This document shows positions 63,201 through 64,000 of a stretch of DNA of 64,000 nt, in pieces. The notes beneath the pieces were generated by a model. That model had not been told where the DNA came from and did not search any database. It saw only the letters and a program-made list of their open reading frames with translations. The translations under genes and the position numbers were made by a program. Positions within the stretch are counted from its first letter, which is position 1, and each line of letters opens with the position of its first letter. Source of the DNA: Arthrobacter sp. H-02-3 (lineage in GTDB: Bacteria > Actinomycetota > Actinomycetes > Actinomycetales > Micrococcaceae); assembly GCF_003097355.1 (NCBI RefSeq), contig NZ_PYUI01000007.1, positions 1 to 64,000 on the forward strand. Reading direction: 5' to 3'.

Positions 63201-64000
63201 CGTTTGCTTAACCGCTTCATCAAGCCGGACAAGGTCTATCCCTTGTACGGGGTGCACTTCACCATCCAACGGATGATCTCCCGTCTCTCGAACGTCAGGC
63301 TGTACAAAGACGTCTTCGGCGACAGTTCCTACATCGTGCACTATCTGAAGGCCCTGGGTTACAACCTTGGGAAGGTGGAACAAACAGGATCGAATTTCGG
63401 CCCCACGCTGGCCCATGAGTCCCCGTTCCTGAACTCCGTGGGGACCGGAACGATGGTCGCGGACGGCCTGAATATGATGAACGCCGACTTCTCCAACACC
63501 TCGTTCCGCCTGTCGACCGTCCGCCTCGCCGGCCACAACTTCCTCGGCAACGCCATCACCGTTCCGATTGGATCCCGGGTCGGGGAGAACTGCCTGCTGG
63601 CCACGAAAGTGATGATTCCGATCGACGGTCCGGTTCGGTCGGGTGTGGGGCTGCTGGGGTCGCCTCCGTTCGAGATTCCGCGGTCGGTTCAGCGTGACGC
63701 CCAATTTGATGACCAAAAGATCGAGGAGGCGAGGAACCGGGCCTTACCGGCAAAAAACCGGCACAACATCGTGAGCATGGTGCTGTTCCTGGCCGTGCGC
63801 TGGGTCCTGCTATTTGTCGCCACGCTCTGCAGCGCCGTTGCCGTGTCGGCTTTCAGTCTTGTCGGCGTGCCGGCGATCGCCGCCATGATGCTCGCCCTGC
63901 TGGTGTTCCGCGTATTGGTTGCCGTGCTTGCCGAGCGTTCGGTCATGGGCTTCCGCCGCCTGAAGCCGCAATACTGCTCCATCTACGATCCTTACTTCTG
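60297..64000 (+). CDS. Pls/PosA-family single-module NRPS (isopeptide homopolymer synthetase), 3' end missing
   Basis: 1234 residues are visible; the gene runs off the window. ATG 60297 follows AAGGAG at seven bases. In order: adenylation domain (about 45-545; YIIYTSGSTGRPKG from 203, NVYGPTE, YRTGDLGR, SDKVDRK), carrier domain with phosphopantetheine serine 598 (DLGADSLLMA), two helices (about 665-730), a left-handed-beta-helix-like C1 domain (about 745-890), two helices (898-966), C2 domain (about 975-1150), two helices (1157-1210). This is the topology of epsilon-poly-lysine synthetase, whose third C domain would follow. No condensation domain HHxxxDG or thioesterase is seen. By eye the substrate code is D252-F253-E256 then C, L, S, V, V, T, K; the acid at the third place fits a basic amino acid. 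With the two genes upstream, diaminobutyrate is the best guess. Confidence 0.92.
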   Translation, partial: MGKTARIGNGLTRPPELRGKMSVNGGSEGGTILTSAAPDQTARWQRGERLDQLFEDRCDRLREQGLEDQVAVDSGDIVLTYLQLDERANQLARHLLVCGARPGDRIALLFDQPWRAYVAMLAVLKIHAAYVPLDAGFPPDRLQYIVEDANVAMILSLSHLKDLMPEVAAVTVCLDDVQAQVDAKDPSRLNGAAKGGTKDELAYIIYTSGSTGRPKGVAVDQASICNFVRVAADVYGMEPTDRVYQGMTIAFDFSVEEIWVAWMVGATLVPKPGRSSMLGAELAEYLQAKRITALCCVPTLLATLEDDLPGLRFLLVSGEACPRDLVQRWHRPGRRFLNVYGPTEATVTATWSLLDPDTPVSLGVPLPTYTAVIVDPVEPRALPAGETGEIGLAGVGLARGYVNRPDLTERAFIPDFLGIKNNPSGRIYRTGDLGRINDDGDLEYFGRIDTQVKIRGYRIELSEIESVLLQLPGIAQAVVQTYEPEPGTVELAAYYTLRHDITGVDAHDLHRMLRTRLPGYMVPAYFEQLDALPMMASDKVDRKRLPRPEHRISQAAAGSYTAPTTPAEEALAKQLGAVLGLDKVSTDAHFFNDLGADSLLMARYCARIRKETALPPAAMQDIYENPTVRQLATCLEARHSASVLSAAVPDTGTAVPAPMPQASSFSYFMCGVIQLLIFLGYTTYAAFLLVIGFQWTSGGSNLLDMWVRSIGFGAAMFVILSVTPILAKWILVGRWKPGHIRLWSLAYLRFWTAKTLTRANPLVLFVGSPLYVLYLRLLGAKIGKGVVIFSRKVPACPDLLTIGDNTVIHKNSSLLCFRARSGMIDIGPVTLGRNVLVSEKTTLDIGTSMGDDTQLGHSSSLQTPQAVPDGQVWHGSPAARTTTEYRRVPPMRCSTRRRVIFSLLQLFNRLVLVAPAVILALAALLPPYLSTGHLQLGAMSFFADVFAVTLVLFVVGLITGLITVFTVPRLLNRFIKPDKVYPLYGVHFTIQRMISRLSNVRLYKDVFGDSSYIVHYLKALGYNLGKVEQTGSNFGPTLAHESPFLNSVGTGTMVADGLNMMNADFSNTSFRLSTVRLAGHNFLGNAITVPIGSRVGENCLLATKVMIPIDGPVRSGVGLLGSPPFEIPRSVQRDAQFDDQKIEEARNRALPAKNRHNIVSMVLFLAVRWVLLFVATLCSAVAVSAFSLVGVPAIAAMMLALLVFRVLVAVLAERSVMGFRRLKPQYCSIYDPYF

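Overview
The window is 64 kb of high-GC DNA from an actinobacterium, most likely a member of the Micrococcaceae (Arthrobacter/Pseudarthrobacter type). The reasons are the codon use, a NucS-type mismatch endonuclease instead of MutS/MutL, small actinobacterial families (DUF3039, DUF2017, DUF2156, DUF4395), a mycothiol-type isomerase fold, and at least 15 genes whose start codon lies 7-8 bases after a TANNNT-like -10 box, the actinobacterial signature of leaderless transcripts. I see no rRNA, tRNA, prophage, insertion sequence or CRISPR array; this is chromosomal sequence with some accessory islands.

Region by region. 1-14.4 kb: end of a DUF2156 (lysyl-phosphatidylglycerol synthase-like) gene, cold-shock protein, NucS, an alpha/beta hydrolase, an AI-2E family membrane protein, a multi-TM protein paired with a CnoX-like thioredoxin/TPR chaperone and an Old Yellow Enzyme, an ABC exporter pair, NagB, DUF3039 and a DEAD/DEAH helicase. 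14.4-25.5 kb: a lipoprotein, nicotinamide salvage (pncB-pncA), clpS-DUF2017, murI-MBL hydrolase, rph-rdgB, DedA, a DnaQ-BRCT protein, DUF4395, an unusual array of 39-bp repeats, and an ADP-ribosylglycohydrolase. 25.7-33.4 kb: paired DUF202 proteins, a MIP channel with a pentapeptide-like tail, sbcD-sbcC and an MFS exporter. 33.5-38.1 kb: a catabolic island for 4-hydroxyphenylacetate or a related phenol (IclR regulator, flavin reductase, HpaB oxygenase, MHS permease) with paired operator-like sites. 38.1-39.8 kb: a Tat-secreted BNR propeller protein flanked by two related long inverted-repeat elements. 39.8-45.3 kb: a 2-oxoacid dehydrogenase operon (E1alpha, E1beta, a free lipoyl domain and an alpha/beta hydrolase, resembling a split AcoC-type E2), an APC permease and a divergent Lrp regulator. 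46-52.1 kb: the de novo NAD operon nrtR-nadA-nadB-nadC-cysteine desulfurase, preceded by a 27-bp palindrome that is a candidate NrtR operator. 52.2-56.9 kb: GtrA, DUF1684, a lipoprotein, a transglutaminase, and a MarR/LLM-monooxygenase operon with a near-perfect operator.

The most exciting part is the right end (57.4-64 kb): an EctB-type diaminobutyrate aminotransferase, an aspartokinase with a diverged allosteric region, and a Pls/PosA-family single-module NRPS (adenylation, carrier, then membrane segments alternating with soluble C-like domains), truncated by the window end. There is no ectA or ectC. Together the genes predict a cationic isopeptide homopolymer, most simply poly-gamma-L-diaminobutyrate, made from aspartate: aspartokinase feeds aspartate semialdehyde, the aminotransferase makes L-2,4-diaminobutyrate, and the synthetase polymerises and probably exports it. 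That assignment is inference from gene content; the order of domains is seen directly in the translation.
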